From NCBI GenBank assembly GCA_019247455.1, contig JAFAOW010000236.1:1-37247 (forward strand): DNA of 37,247 nucleotides, read 5' to 3'. Below the pieces are notes generated by a model that was given only the letters and a program-made list of their open reading frames with translations, was not told the origin of the DNA and ran no database searches. The position numbers were made by a program, and so were the translations under genes. Source of the stretch: Acidobacteriota bacterium. Its GTDB lineage: Bacteria; Acidobacteriota; Blastocatellia; Pyrinomonadales; Pyrinomonadaceae. This document shows positions 8,958 through 17,662 of this stretch, in pieces (position 1 is the first letter of the stretch; every line of letters starts with the position of its first letter).

Positions 8958-10481
8958 ATGGCTGAAAACACAAAGAACGGCACGGGCAGCGGCCGCGGCG
9001 GCTGGTCGTACTGGCATATTGCGTTTTTCATCCTGGCCATAATTAACGCATTTTTGGGCCTCAATATCGCTCTACTTGGTCCTGATGAGCCGAGGTACGC
9101 CCAGGTGGGCCGCGAGATGCTCGAACGCGGCGATTGGATCACCCCGACACTCGGCGGATTCCTTTGGCTTGAGAAACCCGCGCTAGTTTATTGGCTCGAG
9201 ATCCTTTTCTACCGGCTCTTTGGAATTACGGAGTTCGCGGCGAGGCTCGGCCCCGCTCTGTGCGGAATTGGTACGATCTTTTTCCTCTGGATGATTGCGA
9301 AGATCGCCGCTCGGAGCCTTCCCGATACTTTTCGGGCGCTGCCGGTTTGGGTGTCGGTGGTCGCTGCATCGACTGGCGGAATGATCGCCTTTTCTCACGG
9401 GATCAGTTTTGATCTGGTCGTTACGTTTACCATCACAGCGTCATTGCTCGGTTATTTTGCTTTTGATCACGCCGAGGTCGGGTCATCACAGAGATACTCG
9501 TCACTTTTCGCGTTCTACTTTTTTATTGGGGCCGGCCTGCTGGCAAAAGGGCTCATCGGATCTGTCTTCCCTTTCGGCATCGTCGCGCTGTATCACCTGT
9601 CGAGTCGTCGTCGGCCTCGGCCGGGATTCGTTGTTAGTCTAACCTGGGGTTTGCCGGTGATCGCCGCAGTTGCGGCTTTGTGGTATTGGCCGATGTACGC
9701 GCGGCACGGCTGGCGGTTCGTCGATGAATTCATCATCCAGCAGCACTTTGAGCGTTTTACATCAAACAAATACCAGCATCCGCAGCCGATCTATTTTTTC
9801 CTCATCGTCCTGCCGTTGATGACAATTCCGTGGCTTCCGGCATTCTTTGGTGCTTGCTGGAGAGTAGTGAGGGGGATCGGTAAGAGAGCGGGCACCGGAG
9901 ACGCCTTTTCCTTACGAAACAGCACTATTCTCTTTTCATTGGTCTGGCTCCTCGTGCCGTTGGCGTTCTTTTCGCTGTCTGGCTCTAAACTTCCGGGCTA
10001 CGTTTTGCCGTCGCTGCCGCCCGCGATCATCCTCGCATCAATATTTCTGACGGATAAGATTCGCGACGGGAGAGGATGGAAAATGATGACGATGGCGACC
10101 GCCTTCGCCACGCTTATCGTCTCAATTTGCGCGATCTTATTCTTCCTACCGAAATATGCCCCAACGGACACCGCCAAGTTCTTGATCGAAGCCGCAAACG
10201 GGCGCGGATATTCAGGCGACCGCGTAACGGGAATAATGGTTGTCAGCCACAGTGCGGAATTTTATGCGGCAGGCAGGCTTTTGAGAACGGCCGATGGGCC
10301 TCAAAAGCAGTTCTATTGTGTTGAGGACCTCGCTATGGAAATGAAAGCGTCAGATATCAAGAGGCTTCTGGTATTCGTGCCCAATGCTCATTTGGCTGAA
10401 GTAGTAGATTCGCCGGCAGCACGCAGCCAACTGATCTCAACAAGCGGCGATCTTTCGATAGTGTCTGTTTCCATCGAATGA
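8958..10481 (+). CDS. Glycosyltransferase family 39 (ArnT/PMT-like) membrane protein
   Basis: 'LLGPDEPRYAQVGREMLERGDWITPTLGGFLWLEKPALVYW' ArnT-like motif; multiple TM helices; start 8958 preferred over 8916. Confidence 0.88.
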   Translation: MAENTKNGTGSGRGGWSYWHIAFFILAIINAFLGLNIALLGPDEPRYAQVGREMLERGDWITPTLGGFLWLEKPALVYWLEILFYRLFGITEFAARLGPALCGIGTIFFLWMIAKIAARSLPDTFRALPVWVSVVAASTGGMIAFSHGISFDLVVTFTITASLLGYFAFDHAEVGSSQRYSSLFAFYFFIGAGLLAKGLIGSVFPFGIVALYHLSSRRRPRPGFVVSLTWGLPVIAAVAALWYWPMYARHGWRFVDEFIIQQHFERFTSNKYQHPQPIYFFLIVLPLMTIPWLPAFFGACWRVVRGIGKRAGTGDAFSLRNSTILFSLVWLLVPLAFFSLSGSKLPGYVLPSLPPAIILASIFLTDKIRDGRGWKMMTMATAFATLIVSICAILFFLPKYAPTDTAKFLIEAANGRGYSGDRVTGIMVVSHSAEFYAAGRLLRTADGPQKQFYCVEDLAMEMKASDIKRLLVFVPNAHLAEVVDSPAARSQLISTSGDLSIVSVSIE

Positions 10482-11423
10482 TCAACCGCGGGTCGCACGC
10501 TCAAGACGGTCCATGATAGCAGCGCCGATTCCCTCAGTCGGGACTCGCTCACAATAGATCGTTTCGATCCCCTTCCGGTCGCATTCCCGGAAAAACTCGA
10601 AGAGTGTGTGGGCATATTCATTCAGATCGCCGCAGACCTTGGTCAACTCAAATGTCGCCGTTGGGCTGGATATCCCAATAAACGCGCTATGCCTTTCCGG
10701 TTGGGCAAGGTCCGTAGGATCGATGATCAAAACGCGTGCGTTCGGCGAATAATGCCGGTGCTTGAGTCCGGGACTCCTGACCTCACTGATCGCGAGTTCA
10801 TCAGCCATTTGGATCGAAGGTACTATTTCACGCAATTCCTCATAGGTGACAGCACCCTGCCGGAGAAGGATTGGATCCGGCCCCGTGCAGTCGACAACGG
10901 TTGATTCGAGCCCGATCTCGGTAGGCTCACCCTTCAGAATGCAGTCGATACGACCGTCCAGATCCTCAAGCACTGCCTCCCAGGTCGTGGGACTGGGCCT
11001 CCCGGAAAGATTGGCTGACGGAGCGACAAGCGGCGTCCCAGCCGCCTTAATAAGGCTTCGGGCAATCGCATTCCGCGGCATTCTGATGCCTACGGTATCG
11101 AGGCCCGCGGTTGCGATCAGCGGTACGGCCGGTGTCCTTTCAAGAACGACCGTCAGAGGCCCGGGAAAGAATCGATCGATCAGCGCCTTTGCCGAAGGTG
11201 TAATTTCGGCCGCGAGTATTCCTATCTGCTCAAATGTTGCGACGTGAGCGATCAGCGGATTATCGGACGGCCTTCCTTTGGCTTGAAAGACCTTGCGTAT
11301 GGCCTCTTCATCGAACACATTTGCTCCGAGACCATAAACCGTTTCTGTGGGGAACGCCACAACACCTCCATTCTTAACAAATGAGGCCGCTTCATGTGGA
11401 TCTTGTGTGATCAGGGTCTTCAC
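10482..11423 (-). CDS. L-threonylcarbamoyladenylate synthase (Sua5/YwlC/YrdC with C-terminal Sua5 domain)
   Basis: 'VAFPTETVYGLGANVFDEEAIRKVFQAKGRPSDNPLIAHV', 'VAPSANLSGRPSPTT', 'RSPGLKHRHYSPNARV'. Confidence 0.94.
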   Translation of the reverse strand: MKTLITQDPHEAASFVKNGGVVAFPTETVYGLGANVFDEEAIRKVFQAKGRPSDNPLIAHVATFEQIGILAAEITPSAKALIDRFFPGPLTVVLERTPAVPLIATAGLDTVGIRMPRNAIARSLIKAAGTPLVAPSANLSGRPSPTTWEAVLEDLDGRIDCILKGEPTEIGLESTVVDCTGPDPILLRQGAVTYEELREIVPSIQMADELAISEVRSPGLKHRHYSPNARVLIIDPTDLAQPERHSAFIGISSPTATFELTKVCGDLNEYAHTLFEFFRECDRKGIETIYCERVPTEGIGAAIMDRLERATRG

Positions 11424-11464
11424 GTCAAAGGGAAATTTAGCATCCCACAGGCTAAAATGTAATT

Positions 11465-13321
11465 GTGACGCTTGCCGAGAAGCTCAAAACCCTTCCGACC
11501 AACGCCGGGATATACATTCACAAGAATGCGGCGGGCAAGATAATCTATGTCGGCAAGGCCAAGAATCTGCGAAATCGCGTTCGCTCATACTTTCATGCGA
11601 GCCGAAATCACGATCCCAAAACGCGGCAGCTTGTAAGGTACATCGCCGATTTCGAATTCATTATCGTCGACAACGAGGTTGAGGCGCTTGTTCTCGAAGC
11701 CAACCTCATTAAGAAACACAAACCTCGGTACAATGTCTTTCTGAAGGACGACAAGTCGTACCCTCACCTTAAGCTCACGAACGAGCCGTTCCCTAAGGTG
11801 GTCATCACTCGAAAGATCGTTCGCGATGGATCAAGCTATTACGGTCCGTTTCTGCCGGCGACGATCGCTCGAAATACGCTGAATTTGGTCAATCGCGCGT
11901 TTCAACTGCGGACCTGCGAGATCGAGATCGACGGGAAGCTCCCGCGGCCTTGCCTTGAATATCATCTGAAGAGGTGTTTGGGCCCCTGTGTTAAGGGCCT
12001 TTGCACGCAGGACGAATACCTCGAGGCCGCGGCGGACGTTCGCACGCTGTTGGAGGGCAGGAACAAGGAGCTCGCCAAGTCTCTCGAGCAGCGAATGTGG
12101 CAGTACTCGGAAGAGAACAAGTACGAGCTTGCTGCAAAATACCGCGATCTCCATCGCACAGTTCTCGCTCTCGGCGAAACGCAAAAAATGGCCACGACGG
12201 CCGAACGCGATGTGGACATTTTTGGCTTTTACCGCGAAAGGCAGCGGCTCGCCCTGCAGTTATTCACCATGCGCGAAGGTCGTATCGTCGGTCGGCGCGA
12301 ATTCTTTTGGGAAGATCTGGCGGACGACGAAACATTCGATTCGGCGGAATTCCTAGGTACGGTGCTGACGCAATACTATTCGACCGATTATGTCCCTCTC
12401 GAGATACACGTTCCTTTCGACTTTCCCGATCGCGCCATTCTTGAAAAGGCGATGAGCGAACGCCGCGGCCGACGTGTCAAGATACAGGACCCGAAGCGGG
12501 GCAAGAACAAGCATCTCCTAACCCTTGTTGAGGCCAATGCCAAGATCGCGTTCGAACAGCGTTTCCGTGTGCTTAAGCCCGACACCGAAAAGGTTCTTGA
12601 AGAACTGCAGGAGCTGCTTGAACTTTCATACTTCCCCGAGAGGATCGAATCCTTCGATATAAGCAACATCTCGGGTTCGGAAAATGTTGCCGGGATCGTC
12701 GTCTTTGAGAATGGTAAGCCTGCGCGCGCTGCTTACCGGCGTTTCATTATCCGCACGGTCGAGGGGGCGAACGACTTTGCCTCGATGAATGAGGCCGTCT
12801 ACCGGCGGTACAAGCGGGCGATCGATGAACAGACTACGCTGCCGCAAGTGGTGTTCATCGATGGCGGTAAGGGCCAGCTTTCAGCGGCCGCCGCCGCCAT
12901 GCAGGCCCTCGATCTTGAGCAGATAAAGCTTGTGGGGCTCGTAAAGCCGCCCAAGCGCCACAGCGAGATCTCGCATTTGCTTATTCACGGGCGCGAGGAC
13001 GAGCCTATCCCTTTCGATCGAAATTCGCTTGCGTTCAGAATGATCCTGAACATTCGCGAAGAAACCCACCGGACAGCCGTGGAATTCCATCGCAAACGCC
13101 GTGAGAAAAGGGATTTCTCATCCGAACTCTCGGAGATCCCGGGCATCGGCGACAAACGAAAAATGAAACTCCTTCGCTCATTTGGCTCTATCGAGAGGAT
13201 CGCCAAAGCGAGTTTGGAGGAACTGAAGCCTTTCGTCGGTCAAAAAGCGGCAGCGTACATAATCGATCACTTCGAGCGACAAAGAGCCCTCGCGCCTTCT
13301 ACCGAACCGACCGCTGATTGA
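11465..13321 (+). CDS. uvrC: Excinuclease ABC subunit C
   Basis: GTG start; GIY-YIG 'GIYIHKNAAGKIIYVGKAKNLRNRVRSYF', Cys cluster 'CEIEIDGKLPRPCLEYHLKRCLGPC', 'FDISNISG', 'VFIDGGKGQL', C-terminal HhH. Confidence 0.97.
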   Translation: MTLAEKLKTLPTNAGIYIHKNAAGKIIYVGKAKNLRNRVRSYFHASRNHDPKTRQLVRYIADFEFIIVDNEVEALVLEANLIKKHKPRYNVFLKDDKSYPHLKLTNEPFPKVVITRKIVRDGSSYYGPFLPATIARNTLNLVNRAFQLRTCEIEIDGKLPRPCLEYHLKRCLGPCVKGLCTQDEYLEAAADVRTLLEGRNKELAKSLEQRMWQYSEENKYELAAKYRDLHRTVLALGETQKMATTAERDVDIFGFYRERQRLALQLFTMREGRIVGRREFFWEDLADDETFDSAEFLGTVLTQYYSTDYVPLEIHVPFDFPDRAILEKAMSERRGRRVKIQDPKRGKNKHLLTLVEANAKIAFEQRFRVLKPDTEKVLEELQELLELSYFPERIESFDISNISGSENVAGIVVFENGKPARAAYRRFIIRTVEGANDFASMNEAVYRRYKRAIDEQTTLPQVVFIDGGKGQLSAAAAAMQALDLEQIKLVGLVKPPKRHSEISHLLIHGREDEPIPFDRNSLAFRMILNIREETHRTAVEFHRKRREKRDFSSELSEIPGIGDKRKMKLLRSFGSIERIAKASLEELKPFVGQKAAAYIIDHFERQRALAPSTEPTAD

Positions 13322-13407
13322 CTTTCGCCCCTAACGGGTATACTTTTCGGCTGTTCCTCAACATTTGATCAAGGGCTTTACGGGATTTTCGTTCGGGAGA
13401 TTCTTTT

Positions 13408-13845
13408 ATGCTTATTCGCGTGTTAGCCGCAACTGTTGCCGGTGGGCTGGTCTTCTTCCTCGTCGGCTATATTCTGTTTGCTGTCCTGCTCGATCCGATC
13501 CTTCGAAACTACATGAACCAGTTTCCGGGCGTGATGAAAGAGCCGATGCCGGACATGGTCATGCTCGTTCTTTGGAACCTTGTGACGGCATTCCTCTTCG
13601 CCTTCATTTTTGATAAATGGGCGGGTATTCGAACATTCGTCGGCGGCCTCAAGGGCGGAGCGATCATTATGTTCATACTGATGCTAATGACCGACCTCAA
13701 CTACCTCGCGTTTACGAATCTTTTCAAAGGTTACGTCGGGGTGGTGATCGATGTCATCGCCGGAACGGTGCTCGGGACCCTCGCCTCCGGTGTTATCGGG
13801 TTGGTGCTCGGACTTATGAATAAAGACGAAAAAGCGGCCGCCTAA
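13408..13845 (+). CDS. Small integral membrane protein, about 4 TM
   Basis: Strongly hydrophobic 145-aa ORF, ATG after a ggga-rich leader; resembles DUF1761-like proteins but not diagnostic. Confidence 0.65.
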   Translation: MLIRVLAATVAGGLVFFLVGYILFAVLLDPILRNYMNQFPGVMKEPMPDMVMLVLWNLVTAFLFAFIFDKWAGIRTFVGGLKGGAIIMFILMLMTDLNYLAFTNLFKGYVGVVIDVIAGTVLGTLASGVIGLVLGLMNKDEKAAA

Positions 13846-13861
13846 AGTAAAATGGATATTA

Positions 13862-14278
13862 GTGGAGTATCCTCGACAATATCTTTACTTACGCATTGTT
13901 CGGGCAAAGCTTTTTATTGACGAACGTTACTCGTCGGCGATCGATCTGACGAACATCGCCGGCGAGGCCTGCTTTTCTAAGTATCACTTCTTTCGCGTCT
14001 TCAGATCGATCTACGGACTGACTCCGCATCAATACCTCACGCACGTCCGCATAGAAAAAGCCAAGGAGCTTCTCGCGGACGGCTCTCCCGTGGCGGCCGT
14101 TTGTTATGCCGTGGGCTTCGACAGTATTACCTCCTTCACTGGCCTTTTCAAGAGGAGAACGGGGCTCACCCCGGCCCGATACCAGCTCGCAGAAAATGAG
14201 CGGCGGCGGCGGATGGTCCACCAGGCCGCCGCCTTCGTACCCAACTGTTTCGCCTCCGAACAAGGCTGGAAAGAATAG
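13862..14278 (+). CDS. AraC-family transcriptional regulator (HTH domain only)
   Basis: GTG start; 'SKYHFFRVFRSIYGLTPHQYLTHVRIEKAKELLADGSPVAAVCYAVGFDSITSFTGLFKRRTGLTPARYQ'. Confidence 0.9.
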   Translation: MEYPRQYLYLRIVRAKLFIDERYSSAIDLTNIAGEACFSKYHFFRVFRSIYGLTPHQYLTHVRIEKAKELLADGSPVAAVCYAVGFDSITSFTGLFKRRTGLTPARYQLAENERRRRMVHQAAAFVPNCFASEQGWKE

Positions 14279-14339
14279 CAATTTTCGAGAATTGAAGACC
14301 GTTGACGCGTCCGCATATGCTGGCGACAATGGTCTCACT

Positions 14340-14750
14340 ATGATCACAAAACTAAATCACGTCTCGATCTTCGTCCTCGACCAGGACAGCGCTCACGATT
14401 TCTATGTCAACAAACTTGGTTTCAAGGTTCACACCGACGCCTCGATGGGTCCCGGCATGCGCTGGCTGACGGTCACGCCGCCGGAGCAGCCCGATCTTGA
14501 GATCAGCTTGATGGCTATCAATGAGGGAATGATGTTTAAGGGTGATTCTGCTCAAAAAATGCGTGACCTCGTCGCGGCCGGAACGTTCGGCTTCGGCGTG
14601 TTTGAATGCAACGATCTGAATGCCACCTACGAAGAGCTGAAGACCAAAGGGGTAGAGTTCAAAAAGCCACCAACAAAAGAGTTCTACGGCTATGAGGCAC
14701 TTTTTAAGGACGATTCGGGAAACTGGTTCTCGCTGGGTCAAAAGGAATAG
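14340..14750 (+). CDS. VOC (glyoxalase/bleomycin resistance-like) family protein
   Basis: 'MITKLNHVSIFVLDQDSAHDFYVNKLGFKVHTDASMGPGMRWLTV...'; ATG at 14340 within the longer 14106 ORF. Confidence 0.9.
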   Translation: MITKLNHVSIFVLDQDSAHDFYVNKLGFKVHTDASMGPGMRWLTVTPPEQPDLEISLMAINEGMMFKGDSAQKMRDLVAAGTFGFGVFECNDLNATYEELKTKGVEFKKPPTKEFYGYEALFKDDSGNWFSLGQKE

Positions 14751-14755
14751 AAAAA

Positions 14756-14809
14756 ACCCGTCGGGAACGGCAAGGCACAGCGACGAAACCTTGCCGTTCA
14801 CCAGCGGGT
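14756..14809. terminator. Structured convergent intergenic region, probable bidirectional terminator
   Basis: aacggcaagg (14766-14775) / ccttgccgtt (14789-14798) perfect 10-bp stem plus outer acccg/cgggt. Confidence 0.55.
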
Positions 14810-14844
14810 CCAGCGGACCTCGATGCAATTAGTTCATCTAGAGG

Positions 14845-15849
14845 TCATGGCTTTTTAACATAACTCTTGTGGACGATAAGCTTCGACTTTTCATCCCGAG
14901 CTTCATAAAGGACATTGTCCTTGTCTTCACGCGTCACGAGCTTGGCACCCGCACTTAGGGCCTGCTCTTTTGGCCGTGCTTTATCCGCATCGTCCAGGAA
15001 GCCTTTTACGGCGTCCGCCTTTACAGGATCCGCGAGCCGCACTCCCCTTGCCTGCGAAACGGCCTCGGTGGCGGAGGCCTTGAGCATTTTCGGCCATAGC
15101 TTTTTGAATAGGGCGTTCGACGCATAAACGTCCGCACTATTGATCTGGCCGTTCACAGCAAACGCGAAACCGATAACATCATCCTGGCCATTGAGCGCGT
15201 TAGAAAGGTGCCGGACATAGTCGTCCACGCTGGCGACAACGCGATCGTTCTCGAGACTGAGCTGAAGGCTTGATTCGGATGTCCGGGAAGTTATATTCCC
15301 GCCTCCGACGCCTTTCGCCAATCGTTCCTGCGCTTCAGAAACCTGTGCCCAGACATCGGACTGCGAACGCGCGCCGTTAGCCGCCATTTTCAGTTCTTTC
15401 GTAACGATCCTGTCGTTCGAGGAAGTGAACTTATCGGAATCCTCGTTGCCGCGCTTCGTCCACCGGCCGGACTCGACACAAAATGCCTCAATACTCACCC
15501 GCCCCGAGCGAGCAGGGATGATAATGCTGACGGCGAGTATTCGGTCCTGCTTGCCGCCTTTGACGATGTCGCCGGATTGGATGAATACATCGAATTCTTT
15601 CGAAAGGTTCTCTACTTCAAGTTCATTTACATCGCCCGTTTCATAAACGCGGAACAGGCCGCGCTCCAGAGCTTCCTGTAAGGTGAGGATATTCCCCTTC
15701 GTGTTCTCGTCCTTCCCGTGAATAAGAAAGATCGACAGGTTTTTGTACGTGAGTGGGGCGGAGACCCGATAACCGGCTGTTTGTGCGGCTGCGGCCGCTA
15801 TTAGAAGCAGACCAGTGGCGAGCAAGCCCGCAATTCTTCTTGCGTTCAT
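14845..15849 (-). CDS. Secreted protein with ARPP-1/DUF6569-like domain
   Basis: Signal peptide from MNARRIAGLLATGLLLIAAAAAQ (SD aaggag); 'LTYKNLSIFLIHG', 'LTLQEALERGLFRVYETGDVNELEVEN', 'VFIQSGDIVKGGKQDRILA'. Confidence 0.65.
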   Translation of the reverse strand: MNARRIAGLLATGLLLIAAAAAQTAGYRVSAPLTYKNLSIFLIHGKDENTKGNILTLQEALERGLFRVYETGDVNELEVENLSKEFDVFIQSGDIVKGGKQDRILAVSIIIPARSGRVSIEAFCVESGRWTKRGNEDSDKFTSSNDRIVTKELKMAANGARSQSDVWAQVSEAQERLAKGVGGGNITSRTSESSLQLSLENDRVVASVDDYVRHLSNALNGQDDVIGFAFAVNGQINSADVYASNALFKKLWPKMLKASATEAVSQARGVRLADPVKADAVKGFLDDADKARPKEQALSAGAKLVTREDKDNVLYEARDEKSKLIVHKSYVKKP

Positions 15850-16015
15850 AATTACTCCTTCAAGAGATATCAGGAGAGTGTCGCCGTTTAATACCTGAAC
15901 GCTTGTCAATGAACTTCTTGCAGCCGGTTCTGATGAATTTGGCATTCTGGGCGTTTGAGTTTAGAATTCCCTATCCCATTAACTTAAAAGTCAGCGAATC
16001 GAGGAGATAGCGTCT

Positions 16016-16972
16016 ATGTCAGCCACGGATAAGATCTCTGCCAAAGAGATAATTATTGTGTTCATCGTGTTGGTCGCGATGGGAATAGGAATGTTTGTAA
16101 CGCTTGGCGTTTTCAGCCGCGAATCGGAACAAAAGGAGCAGGTCGTGTCCGACGCAGGCGCTAAAGACCCAAATAACCTCGAGGTCTATATAAAGCTTCT
16201 TTCGGTCGATCCGATAAAGGGAGATGCCACGGCGCGGCTTGAATTCGTGCCTCACGGTAAGCTCGCCGCGGAAGACGGCACGCTTTCACAGGACCTTAAG
16301 TTCTCGATGCCTGCTGTAAACGGTAAGAACGAGGTCGAAATGAAAAAGGGCAAGGCGATAGCCGCTGTCGATGCCACGTTCAGCATGTACGGCGGCAATG
16401 CAGCCGACTACCCATTTGACGCGCATAAGGCATATTTCTATCTCTACGCGGACAAAGTCGCCCCCAAAAAGGAGGAGGCCCCAAAGCCACCCCCCGCAGA
16501 GGCTCACGATAGCGAACAGCCAACGGGTCACGAAGCGGCAAAGGCCGAGCCGGAATCGACCGAGGTGCCGCTAGACGTAAGCTTCTTCGGTTCGCTTCCC
16601 GGCTACAAGATCGGAGTGCAAAAGGAGAAAGAGTCCGATGAGACGTACGTAGCGGGCGATATCACAATTCAACGTTCGGGGCTGACCGTGGCCTTTTCGA
16701 TCTTTGTTGCCGCAGTAATGTGGGGGCTGTCGCTTGCGGTCCTTTTTTTGGTTGCGAGCCTGATCATTCGCGGCAGAAAGGTTGAGATCGCGATGTTCTC
16801 ATTTATGGCCGCGTTGTTGTTTGCCTATTACGCTGTCCGCAACAGCCAGCCGAATATTCCGCCGATCGGCGTTTATGGCGACTTCCTATCATTCTTCTGG
16901 GCGGAGATCCTCGTAGGAGCATGCCTCCTGGTGGCGGTCTTTACGTGGGTGTTCCGAGCGGCCAAGAGTTAG
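16016..16972 (+). CDS. DUF4436-like membrane protein
   Basis: N-terminal TM, 'KLLSVDPIKGDATARLEFVPHG', C-terminal TM cluster with 'YYAVRNSQPNIPPIGVYGDFLSFFWAE'. Confidence 0.7.
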   Translation: MSATDKISAKEIIIVFIVLVAMGIGMFVTLGVFSRESEQKEQVVSDAGAKDPNNLEVYIKLLSVDPIKGDATARLEFVPHGKLAAEDGTLSQDLKFSMPAVNGKNEVEMKKGKAIAAVDATFSMYGGNAADYPFDAHKAYFYLYADKVAPKKEEAPKPPPAEAHDSEQPTGHEAAKAEPESTEVPLDVSFFGSLPGYKIGVQKEKESDETYVAGDITIQRSGLTVAFSIFVAAVMWGLSLAVLFLVASLIIRGRKVEIAMFSFMAALLFAYYAVRNSQPNIPPIGVYGDFLSFFWAEILVGACLLVAVFTWVFRAAKS

Positions 16973-16974
16973 GT

Positions 16975-17592
16975 CTAATTCAGCGTCGGGGCGTCCGCGT
17001 GCGGAACGAAACACCTGCGGCAGCGGGCCTCATATTTATCCGAGGCTCCTACCTCTACGCGCGCTTCTGACTCGACCGTGCGTTGGGAGTAATTGGCCGT
17101 CGCCCCGCATTTGACGCATATCGCGTGCGTCTTTGTAATGAATTCCGCTATGGAGAGGAGCTGAGGCATAGGTTCAAACGGTTTGCCGGTGTAGTCCTGG
17201 TCGAGTCCGGCGATGATCACACGTTTTCCTGCTTCAGCGAGGTGATTTACCGCAGCGATCAGCTCCATATCGAAGAATTGCGCTTCATCGATTCCGACGA
17301 CCTGCGTATCGTCATCGATCTGGGACATCATTTGGGCCGTTGATGAAACCGGCACCGACAGATGCTTTTGTCCCGAGTGCGAAGCTATCTCCTCCACCGA
17401 GTACCGGGCATCTATGCCAGGTTTGAATACCTGGACCTTTTGCCTTGCGATCCTCGCGCGTGTCAAACGGCGGATCAACTCCTCTGACTTACCCGAAAAC
17501 ATCGAGCCGGCGATGACCTCGATCCACCCCGTACCATTTTGACGTACCTTGCGGCGTTCCTCTGCGTTGTCGAACGCAAACTCCTCAACCAT
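16975..17592 (-). CDS. tdk: Thymidine kinase
   Basis: '[36 protein letters not shown]', '[10 protein letters not shown]', zinc motifs 'CVKCGA' and 'CRRC'. Confidence 0.96.
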   Translation of the reverse strand: MVEEFAFDNAEERRKVRQNGTGWIEVIAGSMFSGKSEELIRRLTRARIARQKVQVFKPGIDARYSVEEIASHSGQKHLSVPVSSTAQMMSQIDDDTQVVGIDEAQFFDMELIAAVNHLAEAGKRVIIAGLDQDYTGKPFEPMPQLLSIAEFITKTHAICVKCGATANYSQRTVESEARVEVGASDKYEARCRRCFVPHADAPTLN

Positions 17593-17662
17593 ATCTCTCT
17601 CTGCAGAACGTATTTGTCGTCGAAGAGAAAGAGGTTATCACGCCGATCGGCGGTTTGTCATT

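Noticed and set aside
11831-12444. Several overlapping alternative-frame ORFs within uvrC
   Set aside because: Arg/Ser-rich frame-shadow composition; uvrC accounts for the region.
13318-13344. Promoter TTGACT...TATACT upstream of the 13408 membrane protein
   Set aside because: The spacer is only 15 bp, too weak to claim as a feature without transcript data.
14106-14339. Longer start for the VOC gene at 14106
   Set aside because: The extension reads through the AraC gene in another frame and is low-complexity; the ATG at 14340 matches the VOC N-terminus.
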